Positions 17,316 through 26,447 of a stretch of 64,000 nt of DNA are shown here, one piece after another. The position numbers and the translations under genes are program-made. Location of the stretch: NCBI RefSeq assembly GCF_007559425.1, contig NZ_VMHE01000006.1:35114-99113 (forward strand), read 5' to 3'. The notes under the pieces are model-generated. The model was not told the DNA's origin, did no database searches, and worked only from the letters and a program-made list of their open reading frames with translations. Each line of letters starts with the position of its first letter. Position 1 is the stretch's first letter. This DNA is from Allobacillus salarius (lineage in GTDB: Bacteria > Bacillota > Bacilli > Bacillales > Alkalibacillaceae).

Positions 17316-18707
17316 ATGGATTACCGCATTGAACGAGATACAATAGGAGAAATGAAAGTTCCGAGTGATAAGTATTGGGGAGCACAAACTCAGCGTAGTT
17401 TTCAAAACTTCCCTATTGGAGATGAAAAAATGCCTGTTGAGATTATCAACGGCTTTGCAATTTTGAAAAAAAGTGCTGCTCGTGCCAACGCACAGCTAGG
17501 GTTGCTTGATCCCGTGAAAGCTGATGCGATTGCACACGCTGCAGATCGAATTTTAAGCGGAGAATTGACTGAGCATTTCCCGTTAGTCGTTTGGCAGACA
17601 GGTAGTGGAACTCAGTCAAATATGAACGTAAACGAAGTCATTGCCTACGTTGGAAACGAGTGGCTTGAACAGCAAGGTAAAGAAGTTCGACTACACCCGA
17701 ATGATGACGTCAACAAGTCACAAAGTTCTAACGATACGTATCCAACAGCATTGCATATTGCGGCAGTTAAAAAAGTTGAAGAGCATGTTCTGCCTGCACT
17801 TCAGCAAATTAAGCAAACGACGAAGCAAAAGTCTTATGAATATATGGACCTTGTCAAAATTGGACGAACGCACTTACAAGATGCAACACCGATTACACTT
17901 GGTCAAGAGATCAGTGGTTGGTTCCGCATGCTCGAAAAAACGGAATCTATGATTGTTGATTCATTAAAATACGTTCGTGAAATTGCACTTGGTGGTACAG
18001 CAGTCGGTACAGGAATTAATGCACATGCTGATTTCGCTGATGTCGTTGCTCAAAAAATCAATGAGGAAACAAATGGTCAGTTCGTTTCTGCGAAAAACAA
18101 ATTCCATGCATTGACGAGTCATGATGAATTAGTTCATACACACGGCGCATTAAAAGGTCTTGCGGCCGACTTAATGAAAATTGCTAACGATGTCCGTTGG
18201 CTAGCAAGTGGACCGCGTTCTGGTATCGGTGAAATTACAATCCCAGCAAACGAGCCTGGAAGTTCCATCATGCCAGGGAAAGTTAATCCAACTCAGGCTG
18301 AAGCATTAACGATGGTAACCGTTCAGGTGATGGGGAATGACACGGCAATTGGTGTTGCTGCGAGCCAAGGAAACTTTGAATTGAATGTGTACAAGCCTGT
18401 GATTGCTTATAACTTCTTGCAATCTTGTCAGCTCCTTGCCGATAGTATGATCTCATTCGATGAGCGCTGCTTAGCAGGTCTCGAGCCTGACCATGAAAAA
18501 ATTGAGCAGTTCCTGAATGACTCACTCATGCTCGTAACAGCACTGAATCCACATATTGGATATGAAAATGCTGCAAAAATTGCGAAAAACGCACACGAAA
18601 AAGGATTAACCTTAAAAGAGTCTGCCGTTGAGACTGGCATTCTTTCTGAGGAAGAATTCGAACGCTTAGTTAAACCAGAAGAAATGACGAAGCCGAACGT
18701 TAAATAA
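17316..18707 (+). CDS. fumC: Class II fumarate hydratase
   Basis: 463 residues, same size as B. subtilis CitG/FumC (462). Hydrates fumarate to L-malate in the TCA cycle; homotetrameric and cytosolic. The family signature [13 protein letters not shown] is present, as are [27 protein letters not shown] and [16 protein letters not shown], which build the shared active site. ATG 17316 follows GAGGAGG. Monocistronic; the next gene has its own spore-type promoter region. No obvious terminator was seen after it. Confidence 0.97.
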   Translation: MDYRIERDTIGEMKVPSDKYWGAQTQRSFQNFPIGDEKMPVEIINGFAILKKSAARANAQLGLLDPVKADAIAHAADRILSGELTEHFPLVVWQTGSGTQSNMNVNEVIAYVGNEWLEQQGKEVRLHPNDDVNKSQSSNDTYPTALHIAAVKKVEEHVLPALQQIKQTTKQKSYEYMDLVKIGRTHLQDATPITLGQEISGWFRMLEKTESMIVDSLKYVREIALGGTAVGTGINAHADFADVVAQKINEETNGQFVSAKNKFHALTSHDELVHTHGALKGLAADLMKIANDVRWLASGPRSGIGEITIPANEPGSSIMPGKVNPTQAEALTMVTVQVMGNDTAIGVAASQGNFELNVYKPVIAYNFLQSCQLLADSMISFDERCLAGLEPDHEKIEQFLNDSLMLVTALNPHIGYENAAKIAKNAHEKGLTLKESAVETGILSEEEFERLVKPEEMTKPNVK

Positions 18708-18736
18708 GCTAACAATATTTACCGTTTATTTTTACT

Positions 18737-18743
18737 CATATTA
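18737..18743 (+). promoter_or_regulatory. Possible forespore -10 box for ssp gene
   Basis: CATATTA resembles the sigma-G -10 element (CATNNTA). The -35 is weak (CAATA at 18713-18717, 19-bp spacer), so only the position and gene type support it. Confidence 0.35.
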
Positions 18744-18749
18744 TTTTGC

Positions 18750-18780
18750 CCTCCTGAAGAAACTAGAGATACACAGGAGG
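18750..18780 (+). promoter_or_regulatory. SD-sequestering hairpin in ssp 5' UTR
   Basis: CCTCCTG (18750-18756) is perfectly complementary to CAGGAGG (18774-18780), which is the SD of the following gene. The 17-nt loop is A-rich. If transcription starts about 7 nt after the CATATTA box, the anti-SD lies at the very 5' end of the mRNA. Confidence 0.55.
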
Positions 18781-18789
18781 TGAATGACA

Positions 18790-18999
18790 ATGGCTTCTAA
18801 CCAAGGAAATAATTCTAACCAATTAGTCGTACCTGGTGTTGCCCAAGCTTTAGACCAAATGAAGGTAGAGATTGCCCAAGAATTTGGTGTACAGCTTGGT
18901 CCTGACTCCACTTCACGTTCCAACGGTTCTGTTGGTGGTGAAATCACTAAGCGCCTAGTTCAAATGGCTGAACAACAACTAGGTGGAGGATCTAAATAA
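18790..18999 (+). CDS. Alpha/beta-type small acid-soluble spore protein
   Basis: 69 residues from ATG 18790 ([10 protein letters not shown]); an ATG at 18784 is only 3 nt from the SD. Typical SASP sequence: [28 protein letters not shown] contains the germination protease (GPR) recognition region around [10 protein letters not shown], and [21 protein letters not shown] is the conserved DNA-binding half. The protein coats spore DNA and protects against UV. Spore-specific expression expected; followed directly by a strong terminator. Paralogs SspA-D cannot be told apart here. Confidence 0.95.
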   Translation: MASNQGNNSNQLVVPGVAQALDQMKVEIAQEFGVQLGPDSTSRSNGSVGGEITKRLVQMAEQQLGGGSK

Positions 19000-19012
19000 T
19001 CACACAAACAAT

Positions 19013-19038
19013 AGAGGGTCATGAATACATGACCCTCT
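19013..19038. terminator. Bidirectional terminator between ssp and the minus-strand gene
   Basis: AGAGGGTCATG and CATGACCCTCT, 11-bp perfect arms, 4-nt loop, T-rich on the plus side; sits between convergent genes. Confidence 0.8.
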
Positions 19039-19055
19039 TCATTTATACATATTGC

Positions 19056-19412
19056 TTATTCAGATTCACTTTCTTCTCCAGGAGTTGGGAAAGGCGCATC
19101 ATTTTCGAGAATTGCATGAGCTTCGGTAATTTGATTCCTTTCACCCCGTATATAGCCACCGGCCATTCCTTCATTAATCATTCGATCAACATCGAGATCA
19201 TAAGCGCTACGACCTTCATTTTCCAGATCGAGCGTATACTGTTCTGCATCCATTGAGCTGTCAGCAGCAATTTCCTGATTGTAAGATGGTACCTCATCAG
19301 GCATATCGCGATAATTAATACCATCTTCACTTCGGTCGGCCTCCGTTACACCGTCTAAATTTAAATCGTGAGCTTTTCGTATCGTCAATTTTTTTCGTTG
19401 TTTTTTTGACAT
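19056..19412 (-). CDS. Hypothetical acidic protein, 118 residues
   Basis: Not recognised by name. ATG at 19412 with SD GAGGAGGG. Starts with a basic patch (MSKKQRKKLTIRKAHD) and then becomes acidic with many Asp/Glu; no membrane helix, signal or cysteine. Segments AHDLNLDGVTEADRSEDG and DLDVDRMINEGMAGGYI look conserved in style (Gly and aromatic residues at turns). Convergent with the ssp gene and divergent from yheB. Could be a Bacillaceae-specific sporulation-associated protein, but nothing shows this. Confidence 0.65.
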   Translation of the reverse strand: MSKKQRKKLTIRKAHDLNLDGVTEADRSEDGINYRDMPDEVPSYNQEIAADSSMDAEQYTLDLENEGRSAYDLDVDRMINEGMAGGYIRGERNQITEAHAILENDAPFPTPGEESESE

Positions 19413-19625
19413 GAATCATCCCTCCTCATCCATTATCTTTTGATTTAACGGACAGAACATACCGCAAGCTTACTGGAAAAACAGTATGAAGTTTGTGCTT
19501 AAACAGGTACTGAAAGGGAATGTAGTGATATGAAGGGTATGTGCCAACTAACGTTCATAAAAGCTTTAAATGAAGTATTTTATATATAAAAATTTACTCT
19601 CAATTTCAAGAAGGGGTCTTCAATC

Positions 19626-20762
19626 ATGAATTTTTTGATCTTATCTCTCATCATGATTTTCATTGGAGCATTGATTGGTGGCGTGACAAATTTATTAGCG
19701 ATTCGGATGCTTTTTCGTCCATATACTGCAAAATATCTTGGGAAATGGAAAGTACCGTTTACGCCTGGTTTAATTCCAAAGCGTCAAGATGAATTAGCGA
19801 ATCAACTTGGTCGATTAGTGACAAATTATTTAGTGACGACAGCATCCATTCAATCCAAGTTAAGAGAGCCAATTTATCAAGAACAACTGGAAAAATTTTT
19901 GCGACGAAATTGGCAAGAAATGAATGAACAAAAACTGACTTTACATCAATTGATAAATAAAACAGGATTTTCTCTAACGGAGGATCAAATTGCAGAATCG
20001 CTTAAACAGTCTTTGGGTAAACGACTGACGACACTATATCAAAAAAATAGACATAATCAAGTCAAGGAGTATATCAGTGAAGCTGTTGATGAACAGGCTT
20101 TACAATTAATCCCACAAATCAGAATGCACTTATTAAGAAATGTTGAACAATACATTCAAAGCATAGAAGGAAAGCATCAACTATCTCAATTTGCTGATCG
20201 GTTTTTACGTGAAAAAGGATTTTTAGGAAGGATGGTCGTTCAATACTTGGGGGAGAAACGAATTAGTGAAAAACTGTTACCTTCCATCTTGCAAGTCCTG
20301 CAATCCGGCGAACTGGAGGAAACAGTAGATCGCCTACTAACAAAAGAATGGCAGCAAATAAAGCAATATGATCTACAAACGATTCAAGAAAAGATATTCC
20401 CGCATTTTGATGAAAAACAGGTCGCCCAAAAGATCGTCGAGGCCATCGATGTGAATAAACAGATTAATCGTCCACTTTCGGACATCCTTGATCCTTATGG
20501 GGAACGTATTGAAAAAGCAGTTATTCCTCAAATCGCAAAGCAAACGATTGATTCTTTAGCGACACGGTTGCCACGTATGATGAAACATCTGAATTTGGCT
20601 GGACTTGTTGAAAATGAAGTGAAAAATTTTGAAATCCAAAAGCTTGAAGGCATGTTAATCGAAATTACAAAAAGAGAGTTAAAGATGATTACGTATCTCG
20701 GAGCATTATTAGGAGGTGCGATTGGTTTCTTCCAAGCCATTCTCGTGTCAATCATCGGATGA
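19626..20762 (+). CDS. yheB: DUF445-family membrane protein YheB
   Basis: 378 residues, ATG 19626 after AAGAAGGGG. N-terminal helix (about 3-22) runs into GGVTNLLAIRMLFRPY and KVPFTPGLIPKRQDELA, the DUF445/YheB core; a long helical soluble middle follows, and a C-terminal helix (about 352-375) closes it. This N- and C-terminal anchoring with cytosolic or surface helical domain is characteristic of the family. Function unknown; localisation to the spore membrane has been suggested for relatives. Pairs with yheA as in B. subtilis. Confidence 0.88.
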   Translation: MNFLILSLIMIFIGALIGGVTNLLAIRMLFRPYTAKYLGKWKVPFTPGLIPKRQDELANQLGRLVTNYLVTTASIQSKLREPIYQEQLEKFLRRNWQEMNEQKLTLHQLINKTGFSLTEDQIAESLKQSLGKRLTTLYQKNRHNQVKEYISEAVDEQALQLIPQIRMHLLRNVEQYIQSIEGKHQLSQFADRFLREKGFLGRMVVQYLGEKRISEKLLPSILQVLQSGELEETVDRLLTKEWQQIKQYDLQTIQEKIFPHFDEKQVAQKIVEAIDVNKQINRPLSDILDPYGERIEKAVIPQIAKQTIDSLATRLPRMMKHLNLAGLVENEVKNFEIQKLEGMLIEITKRELKMITYLGALLGGAIGFFQAILVSIIG

Positions 20763-20844
20763 TGACCTATTCCTATACAGTGAAGATGATTTTTGTTACA
20801 GTTAAAAGAGTCAAAAAAGGCATGAAAATTGAGGAGGAATCATT

Positions 20845-21204
20845 GTGGCAAATATTTATGATTTAGCTTATGACTTAGAAAAGGGCTTGAGAAACAGCCA
20901 GGAATTTCAACAGTTGAAAGAAGCGTATGATAAAGTAATGAACGATCCATCCGCTAAGCAAATGTTCGATAACTTCCGCGAAACTCAATTAGACTTGCAA
21001 CAAAAGCAAATGCAAGGTGAAGAAATTTCAGAAGAAGAAGTTGAAAAAGCGAGACAAGTCGTTGAGCTAGTTCAACAAAATGAAGATATTAACAAATTGA
21101 TGGAAGAAGAACAGCGTTTGAACACAGTTATTTCTGACATCAGCCAAATTATTACGAAACCATTAGAAGAGCTTTACGGTTCAGACAATAATGATGTTCA
21201 GTAA
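20845..21204 (+). CDS. yheA: YlbF/YheA-family protein YheA
   Basis: 119 residues, GTG 20845 with SD GAGGAGG. Almost all helical, with the YlbF/YmcA-type repeat of amphipathic helices (AYDLEKGLRNSQEFQQLKEA, then VVELVQQNEDINKLMEEEQR). YlbF and YmcA work with YaaT to modulate RNase Y and Spo0A phosphorylation in B. subtilis; YheA itself has no assigned role. Lies 82 bp after yheB and ends in a terminator, matching B. subtilis gene order. Confidence 0.88.
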   Translation: MANIYDLAYDLEKGLRNSQEFQQLKEAYDKVMNDPSAKQMFDNFRETQLDLQQKQMQGEEISEEEVEKARQVVELVQQNEDINKLMEEEQRLNTVISDISQIITKPLEELYGSDNNDVQ

Positions 21205-21206
21205 AC

Positions 21207-21248
21207 GAAAAAGACCCCAAGCGATATGAAAACGTTTGAGGTCTTTTT
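21207..21248 (+). terminator. Terminator after yheA
   Basis: AAAAAGACC at 21207 and GGTCTTTTTT to 21248 form the base; CAAGCG/CGTTTG extends the stem with a mismatch. A/T tracts on both sides allow use from both strands. Confidence 0.8.
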
Positions 21249-21272
21249 TATAATGAATGACGTTGTGTCGCA

Positions 21273-21458
21273 TTAACGGTGAAACAACAAAAGGCGTCCA
21301 TCAGGTGATACGAGACGATGAGTAATATCAGCATGTCCGCTTTCACTTAATTTTTCCTTCCCCATGGTCGTTGCCGCTTCATCATTTTCCGCTTCAAATG
21401 ATTCATTTAATAACGCTTCTCCAGTCTTCGAATAGACAGTCAAAAAATATGTTTTCAT
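21273..21458 (-). CDS. YhzD-like small protein
   Basis: 61 residues, ATG at 21458 with SD AGGGAAAA-type sequence (CCACTTG then GGAGGG on the minus strand). MKTYFLTVYSKTGEALLNESFEAE and the GRLLLFHR end match the YhzD-like family of Bacillaceae (about 60 residues, beta strands plus a helix), function unknown. Stands alone between yheA and yhaO on the opposite strand, the place where B. subtilis also has small yhz genes. Confidence 0.65.
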   Translation of the reverse strand: MKTYFLTVYSKTGEALLNESFEAENDEAATTMGKEKLSESGHADITHRLVSPDGRLLLFHR

Positions 21459-21611
21459 GTCATTTTCCCTCCACTTGTGTACCCATTTACTTTTAACTAT
21501 ATGGATTTTTGATCATTTTGTAAATAGTGAATACTTATTCACTAATAACCGAACGTGCATTCGTGTTATTTTTCTGCTAAAATGGAAATAAGAAAATGAG
21601 GAGGTTATCTG

Positions 21612-22847
21612 ATGAAACCAACCATTCGTTTTATTCATGCTGCAGATTTGCATCTAGACAGTCCTTATGTCGGTATGCAACACTTGCCTGAATCTATTTT
21701 TAAAGACGTCAAAGAAAGTACATTGTTGGCATATAACCGTTTAATCGAATTAGCTATAGAAGAAAAGGTCGATTTTGTTTTATTTGTTGGAGATTTATTT
21801 GATCAGCAATCGACTTCGATCAAATCAGTCATTACGTTAAAAAGAGGCCTAGAGAAATTGAAAGAGCATAGTATTTCTGCTTATATCAGTTATGGAAATC
21901 ATGACTTCGGTATGGGCGATAAGGTTGATTTAACATTTCCAGATAATACATACGTTTTTCAGTCAGAAGAGATACAACGATATCCGTTTCATAAAAACGG
22001 CGAAGAAGTCGCGCAAATTTACGGCTTCAGCTACGAAAAACGAGCGGTCAAAAAGAAAATGGTTCGTGAATTCAACTTCGATCGTCCGGATGTATATCAA
22101 ATTGGAACGTTACATGGAAGCATTCAATCCAATACAGATCACGATGTTTATGCGCCTTTCCAATTAGAAGACTTTGAAAAGCACGAAGCCGATTATTGGG
22201 CGCTTGGCCATATCCATAAGCGTGAAATTCTTTCGGAAAATCCATACATCATTTATCCGGGTAATATTCAAGGTCGGCATATTAATGAACCAGGCGAAAA
22301 GGGTTGTTATATAGTCGAGATGAGTCCACATCAAACTGAGGTTGAATTTCATGCGTTACAAGAAATCATCTTTGAACAACGAACAATAAATAATTCCGAA
22401 GCAAACAACTTAGAAGAGCTAACAGAAGAGCTATTTCGTATGAAGGAAAGCTGGCGAAACTCTTCTCATAAATATATTATTCGACTTCATTTACATTTAC
22501 CGGAAACATTCACATCCACCGTTGAGCAGTCACAAATTGATGAATTGCTTGAGCTACTGAATGAACAAGAAGATACGGAAAGGGATTGGGTTTGGATCCA
22601 AACCATTTATTGGTCAGTTGATTGGAATTATGATCGAGATGAAATGAAAGCGTCTAGTCAATTTATTGGTGAAGTATTACAAGCAATAGACGATGATGAA
22701 GACCCTATTCGACATTTAGAAATGTTAGCGAACAATCGGGTTGTCAAAAAACATGTAGAGCCGTTTACGAAAGAAACTTTGGATGAGATGAAAGCAGAGG
22801 CGGAGCAAATGATTGTAAAAGAACTCATTAAAGATGGTGAATCCTAA
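21612..22847 (+). CDS. yhaO: SbcD-like metallophosphoesterase YhaO
   Basis: 411 residues, ATG 21612 after GAGGAGG. Calcineurin-type phosphoesterase motifs in order: DLHLDSP (about 11), VGDLFDQ (about 58), GNHDFG (about 97), TLHGS and GHIHKRE (about 197). These residues bind two metals in SbcD/Mre11 nucleases, so a DNA repair exonuclease/endonuclease is expected. Its stop TAA shares one base with the ATG of yhaN, coding the SbcC-like partner, so the two should form a complex. Confidence 0.92.
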   Translation: MKPTIRFIHAADLHLDSPYVGMQHLPESIFKDVKESTLLAYNRLIELAIEEKVDFVLFVGDLFDQQSTSIKSVITLKRGLEKLKEHSISAYISYGNHDFGMGDKVDLTFPDNTYVFQSEEIQRYPFHKNGEEVAQIYGFSYEKRAVKKKMVREFNFDRPDVYQIGTLHGSIQSNTDHDVYAPFQLEDFEKHEADYWALGHIHKREILSENPYIIYPGNIQGRHINEPGEKGCYIVEMSPHQTEVEFHALQEIIFEQRTINNSEANNLEELTEELFRMKESWRNSSHKYIIRLHLHLPETFTSTVEQSQIDELLELLNEQEDTERDWVWIQTIYWSVDWNYDRDEMKASSQFIGEVLQAIDDDEDPIRHLEMLANNRVVKKHVEPFTKETLDEMKAEAEQMIVKELIKDGES

Positions 22848-25834
22848 TGCAAATAAACAAATTGGAAATCGTTTCTTTTGGGAAATGGAATCGAAAAACC
22901 ATCCACCTACACGAAGGTATGAATATTATTTGTGGACCAAATGAATCAGGAAAAACATCGGTCCGTATGTTCGTTATGTATATATTGTTTGGCCTTGAGA
23001 AAGAGGTTCGAGAACGATTCATATCCAAATTGGATGGACAACTTGGGGGAAGAATCCACCTTGTTCACAATGGAGAAGAATGGACTATCGAACGATTTTT
23101 GCATCGTCACCGTGGCCAAGCTGTTCTCTATCGAGGTGGAGAACGTGTGACAGAGGATGAAACGAAACAATTTTATAAAGGAATGGACAGTAATTTATTT
23201 GCATCCATATTTTCTTTTCAAGCTCGTGATTTACAAGCCATCCGAGAGAAGAAAGCAGATGAAGTCGGGAAAGTGTTGTTTAATTTAGGACTAACAGGAT
23301 CAGATCGAATCGTCACTTTAGAAAATAGTTTAGAGAAAAAAGCGGGAGAACTATTCAAAAAGTCAGGGCGAAAACCTTTATTGAACGTAAAAATTAGCGA
23401 GTTAAAAGAAATACTTAAAAAAATTGATGAAGTAAAAGCGGATGAAGAAGCTCATCAATTACTCAAAGAAACATTGAGGCATACTGAAGAGGAGCTTTTG
23501 ACGTATGAACAAGAGCAAAAAACATTACAGGAATCTATACGTCATCATGAGAAACTCGATTCATTAAAAACCCAAATCATAAGTCACCAACGCTTATCGG
23601 AGGACTTGAAAAATGAGTCATGGATTGAAGGTTTTCCGCCAGATGCGAAAAGTAAGTATGATCAATATAAATCCGAAGAGTTAAAGTTTAAGGAACAAAA
23701 AAATATGCATTTGGCTCGTATTGAGCGATTGCAGTCGGAAAAAGAAACGCTTCAAAACCAGTCCAAGCAAGCCGAATATCCTTTGTCGATTGATTCAATT
23801 GAGAAGTTAGTTGGTGAATCAAAGCAGCTTGAACATTCGTTAACAGAGCTCGATGAAAATTTACGTAAAGAATACGAGCAGTTCAATCGATATATGAATC
23901 AAGCAGGATTATCTTATAGTCCTGATGAAGTAATCCGTATAGATAGTAATGATTACACCGGCGAAATGTGGAAAGATTTAGCTAAAGAACAAGAAGAATT
24001 AACCGGGAAACTAGCGGATCAACAGCTTAAGAAGCGAACATATGAAGAAGAAGTGACAGAATTAGAAGGGCTTTTAAATAGCACTACGAAAAAACAATTA
24101 CCACGTGATGAAAAAATTGATTTAGAGCAACAACGAGATGCACTGAAAGCAAACCAATCTGCAAGTGAATGGAAAAAACAGCTCGAAGAAGAAAAGAAAA
24201 AACAATCAAGCGAATTGGAAGCCAGCAAGCAATTGTTTAAGAAAGTGACTTGGGGGGTTCCAGTTGTCACTGGAATATTGCTCGTACTCTTTTTAGCATT
24301 TTTATTCGAAGGTAATAACAGTGACTGGTTTATTGTCGTTGTATTGTTTAGTATCGGTGTAGTAGGTGGTTTAGTCGGTTTCAATCAATCAAAGAAAACA
24401 ACTACTAGATTAAAGCAACTGCAAGAAGACCAAAGTGACGTGTCGAATCAAACGGATCCAGAACAATTGAAAAACATCGAACTTACACTTATTGATCAAG
24501 ATGAGATCGCAAAAAAGGCAAATCAATTGGAAACGAAATTGGAATACGCTAAAAATAATCTAAAGGAATCGATGATTGAACAAGATTATTTGAACCATCG
24601 AATGGAACAATTAGAGAAAAAACGTGATGAGGAAATGAATCGATTTCCATTTTTATCGTCAACAAATATTTCGTTTTGGCCAAGTCTTTACCAAACCATT
24701 ACTCAAGCAAAAGAACTAGCGGAGTTAATAAAAAAACTAGAAGAGAAGAAGCAAGACCAGGAAGCTCAATTAAATGAAAATCGTAAAGTTGCTCAATCCG
24801 TTCTTGTCCTATATGAATCGCAATCAGATGAGCGTTCCATCTGGGAACAGGTGCAAAATCATCTTACACGTGAAAAAGATAACGAAAAAACACTTGAGCG
24901 AATTCATAACGATCTCTTAGAATTGCAACAGGAATTAAAGGATTTGCATGCACGCTTTGAACCACATGCTGATGAATGGAAAACCTTATTAGAACGGGCT
25001 AATGCCGAAGATGAGGCTACATTCATTCAGAGCGTCACACAACATCAAGAATATATGAACAAACTACAAAAAAGAGAAGAAGCTTATGAATTTGTTTATC
25101 AAACTTTTTCTGAACAAACGGATAAGATTTTACGAACCGACCATGCATGGGATAAAATTGAAGAAGATTTACGGTATGAGTCGATGCGCTTGGAAGAAAT
25201 CCGTGATATAATCAACGAGTTATTAAATCGACGAGCGGAATTAACGGCGCAAATCAAGCAATTAGAAGAAGATGGTGAGTTATCTGATTTAATCCATCAA
25301 AAATCTATGCTTGTGGAAGAAATAAGAAGACGCTCGAAAGAATGGGCTACCTATCGGCTGGCTTACAGCTATTTAAAAGAAACAAAAGATCGTTATCAAA
25401 ATGTTTATTTTCCGGGAATCATGAAAGATACGAGTGACAACTTCTCTGTACTCACTGGAAACAAATATGTAGAAGTACAGTTTTCATCAGAGTCAGAAAC
25501 GATTAATGTTTGTGACCATGATGGCGAATGGTATCAAGTAGGTCAATTATCTGAAGGCACGGCAGACCAGTTATATATTGCTTTGCGACTTGCATTGAGT
25601 AAAGCATTACATGCATCAACATCTTTGCCTTTCTTATTGGATGATGCTTTCGTAAATTTTGACCAACAAAGAAAACAACATATGTTTTCACTTCTGGAAA
25701 AACAGTCATTAGAACATCAAATCATTTACTTTACGTGTGAAGCAAATGATTCAAACGAAAAAATCGAAGCGAACCGTATTGACTTGACGGCTCAAGAACG
25801 AAGTCAGAATGGGCATGTAGAATTGCTCACATAA
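22847..25834 (+). CDS. yhaN: SbcC/Rad50-like AAA ATPase YhaN
   Basis: 995 residues. Walker A GPNESGKTS (about 28-36) at the N-terminus and signature LSEGTADQLYIALRLALSKAL plus Walker B LPFLLDDAFVNFD near the C-terminus bracket long coiled coils, the SMC/Rad50 plan. Unlike Rad50, two adjacent hydrophobic helices (about 467-511) lie in the middle where a zinc hook would be, so the coiled-coil apex may be membrane-bound, a known oddity of the YhaN family. Translationally coupled to yhaO (TAATG). Confidence 0.92.
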   Translation: MQINKLEIVSFGKWNRKTIHLHEGMNIICGPNESGKTSVRMFVMYILFGLEKEVRERFISKLDGQLGGRIHLVHNGEEWTIERFLHRHRGQAVLYRGGERVTEDETKQFYKGMDSNLFASIFSFQARDLQAIREKKADEVGKVLFNLGLTGSDRIVTLENSLEKKAGELFKKSGRKPLLNVKISELKEILKKIDEVKADEEAHQLLKETLRHTEEELLTYEQEQKTLQESIRHHEKLDSLKTQIISHQRLSEDLKNESWIEGFPPDAKSKYDQYKSEELKFKEQKNMHLARIERLQSEKETLQNQSKQAEYPLSIDSIEKLVGESKQLEHSLTELDENLRKEYEQFNRYMNQAGLSYSPDEVIRIDSNDYTGEMWKDLAKEQEELTGKLADQQLKKRTYEEEVTELEGLLNSTTKKQLPRDEKIDLEQQRDALKANQSASEWKKQLEEEKKKQSSELEASKQLFKKVTWGVPVVTGILLVLFLAFLFEGNNSDWFIVVVLFSIGVVGGLVGFNQSKKTTTRLKQLQEDQSDVSNQTDPEQLKNIELTLIDQDEIAKKANQLETKLEYAKNNLKESMIEQDYLNHRMEQLEKKRDEEMNRFPFLSSTNISFWPSLYQTITQAKELAELIKKLEEKKQDQEAQLNENRKVAQSVLVLYESQSDERSIWEQVQNHLTREKDNEKTLERIHNDLLELQQELKDLHARFEPHADEWKTLLERANAEDEATFIQSVTQHQEYMNKLQKREEAYEFVYQTFSEQTDKILRTDHAWDKIEEDLRYESMRLEEIRDIINELLNRRAELTAQIKQLEEDGELSDLIHQKSMLVEEIRRRSKEWATYRLAYSYLKETKDRYQNVYFPGIMKDTSDNFSVLTGNKYVEVQFSSESETINVCDHDGEWYQVGQLSEGTADQLYIALRLALSKALHASTSLPFLLDDAFVNFDQQRKQHMFSLLEKQSLEHQIIYFTCEANDSNEKIEANRIDLTAQERSQNGHVELLT

Positions 25835-25865
25835 GGTTTAGAAGTGAAGGTCGGGAGGGTGTACG

Positions 25866-26423
25866 TTGACAGATGATCGCCAAACCAATCAAGATTGGAA
25901 CAATTATGAAGAGCTCATTGAACGATATATCCAAGTTATTGCTAAAAACATGAATTTATATGGAATTACACCGTCTGTCGGTCGATTGTATGGAACCTTG
26001 TATTTTGCGGATGAGCCGATGACGCTTGATCAAATGAGAGATGCGCTATTAATGAGTAAAACGAGTATGTCAACGGGTGTGAAGGCATTAGCAGATATGA
26101 AAATGGTCACACCGACTTTTCGTAAAGGCATTCGCAAAGATCTCTATCAGACTGAAAAAGATTGGTATAAATCATTTACTTCCTTATTTACGACAAAATG
26201 GCGTAGGCAAACTGAAAACAACCTTGAAGAAGCAGAAGAAACGATACGGCAGTTGGAAGATCTTCAAGAAAAAACGACTGACCCAACATTAAAAGAAAAG
26301 ATTCAGTCAGACATTCAAAAGCTAGAGTACTCGTATGAATATTATGAGTGGCTCATTCGCTTAGTCCGTGTCGTGGAAACAGGTGAAATTTTTGACTATG
26401 TGCCAAGAAAACCGAGAAAGTAA
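25866..26423 (+). CDS. GbsR-type (MarR-like) transcriptional regulator
   Basis: 185 residues, TTG 25866 with SD GGGAGGG. The winged-helix core YGITPSVGRLYGTLYFADEPMTLDQMRDALLMSKTSMSTG is the GbsR pattern; residues 115-160 form a helical dimer or sensor part. GbsR and OpcR relatives control glycine betaine and choline genes in B. subtilis. Here it sits between yhaN and yhaM, whose start is 24 bp after its stop, so genomic context does not indicate osmoprotection. A paralog is encoded at 34104-34601. Confidence 0.85.
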   Translation: MTDDRQTNQDWNNYEELIERYIQVIAKNMNLYGITPSVGRLYGTLYFADEPMTLDQMRDALLMSKTSMSTGVKALADMKMVTPTFRKGIRKDLYQTEKDWYKSFTSLFTTKWRRQTENNLEEAEETIRQLEDLQEKTTDPTLKEKIQSDIQKLEYSYEYYEWLIRLVRVVETGEIFDYVPRKPRK

Positions 26424-26447
26424 GTGATGCAAAAGGGGGATGAATAC

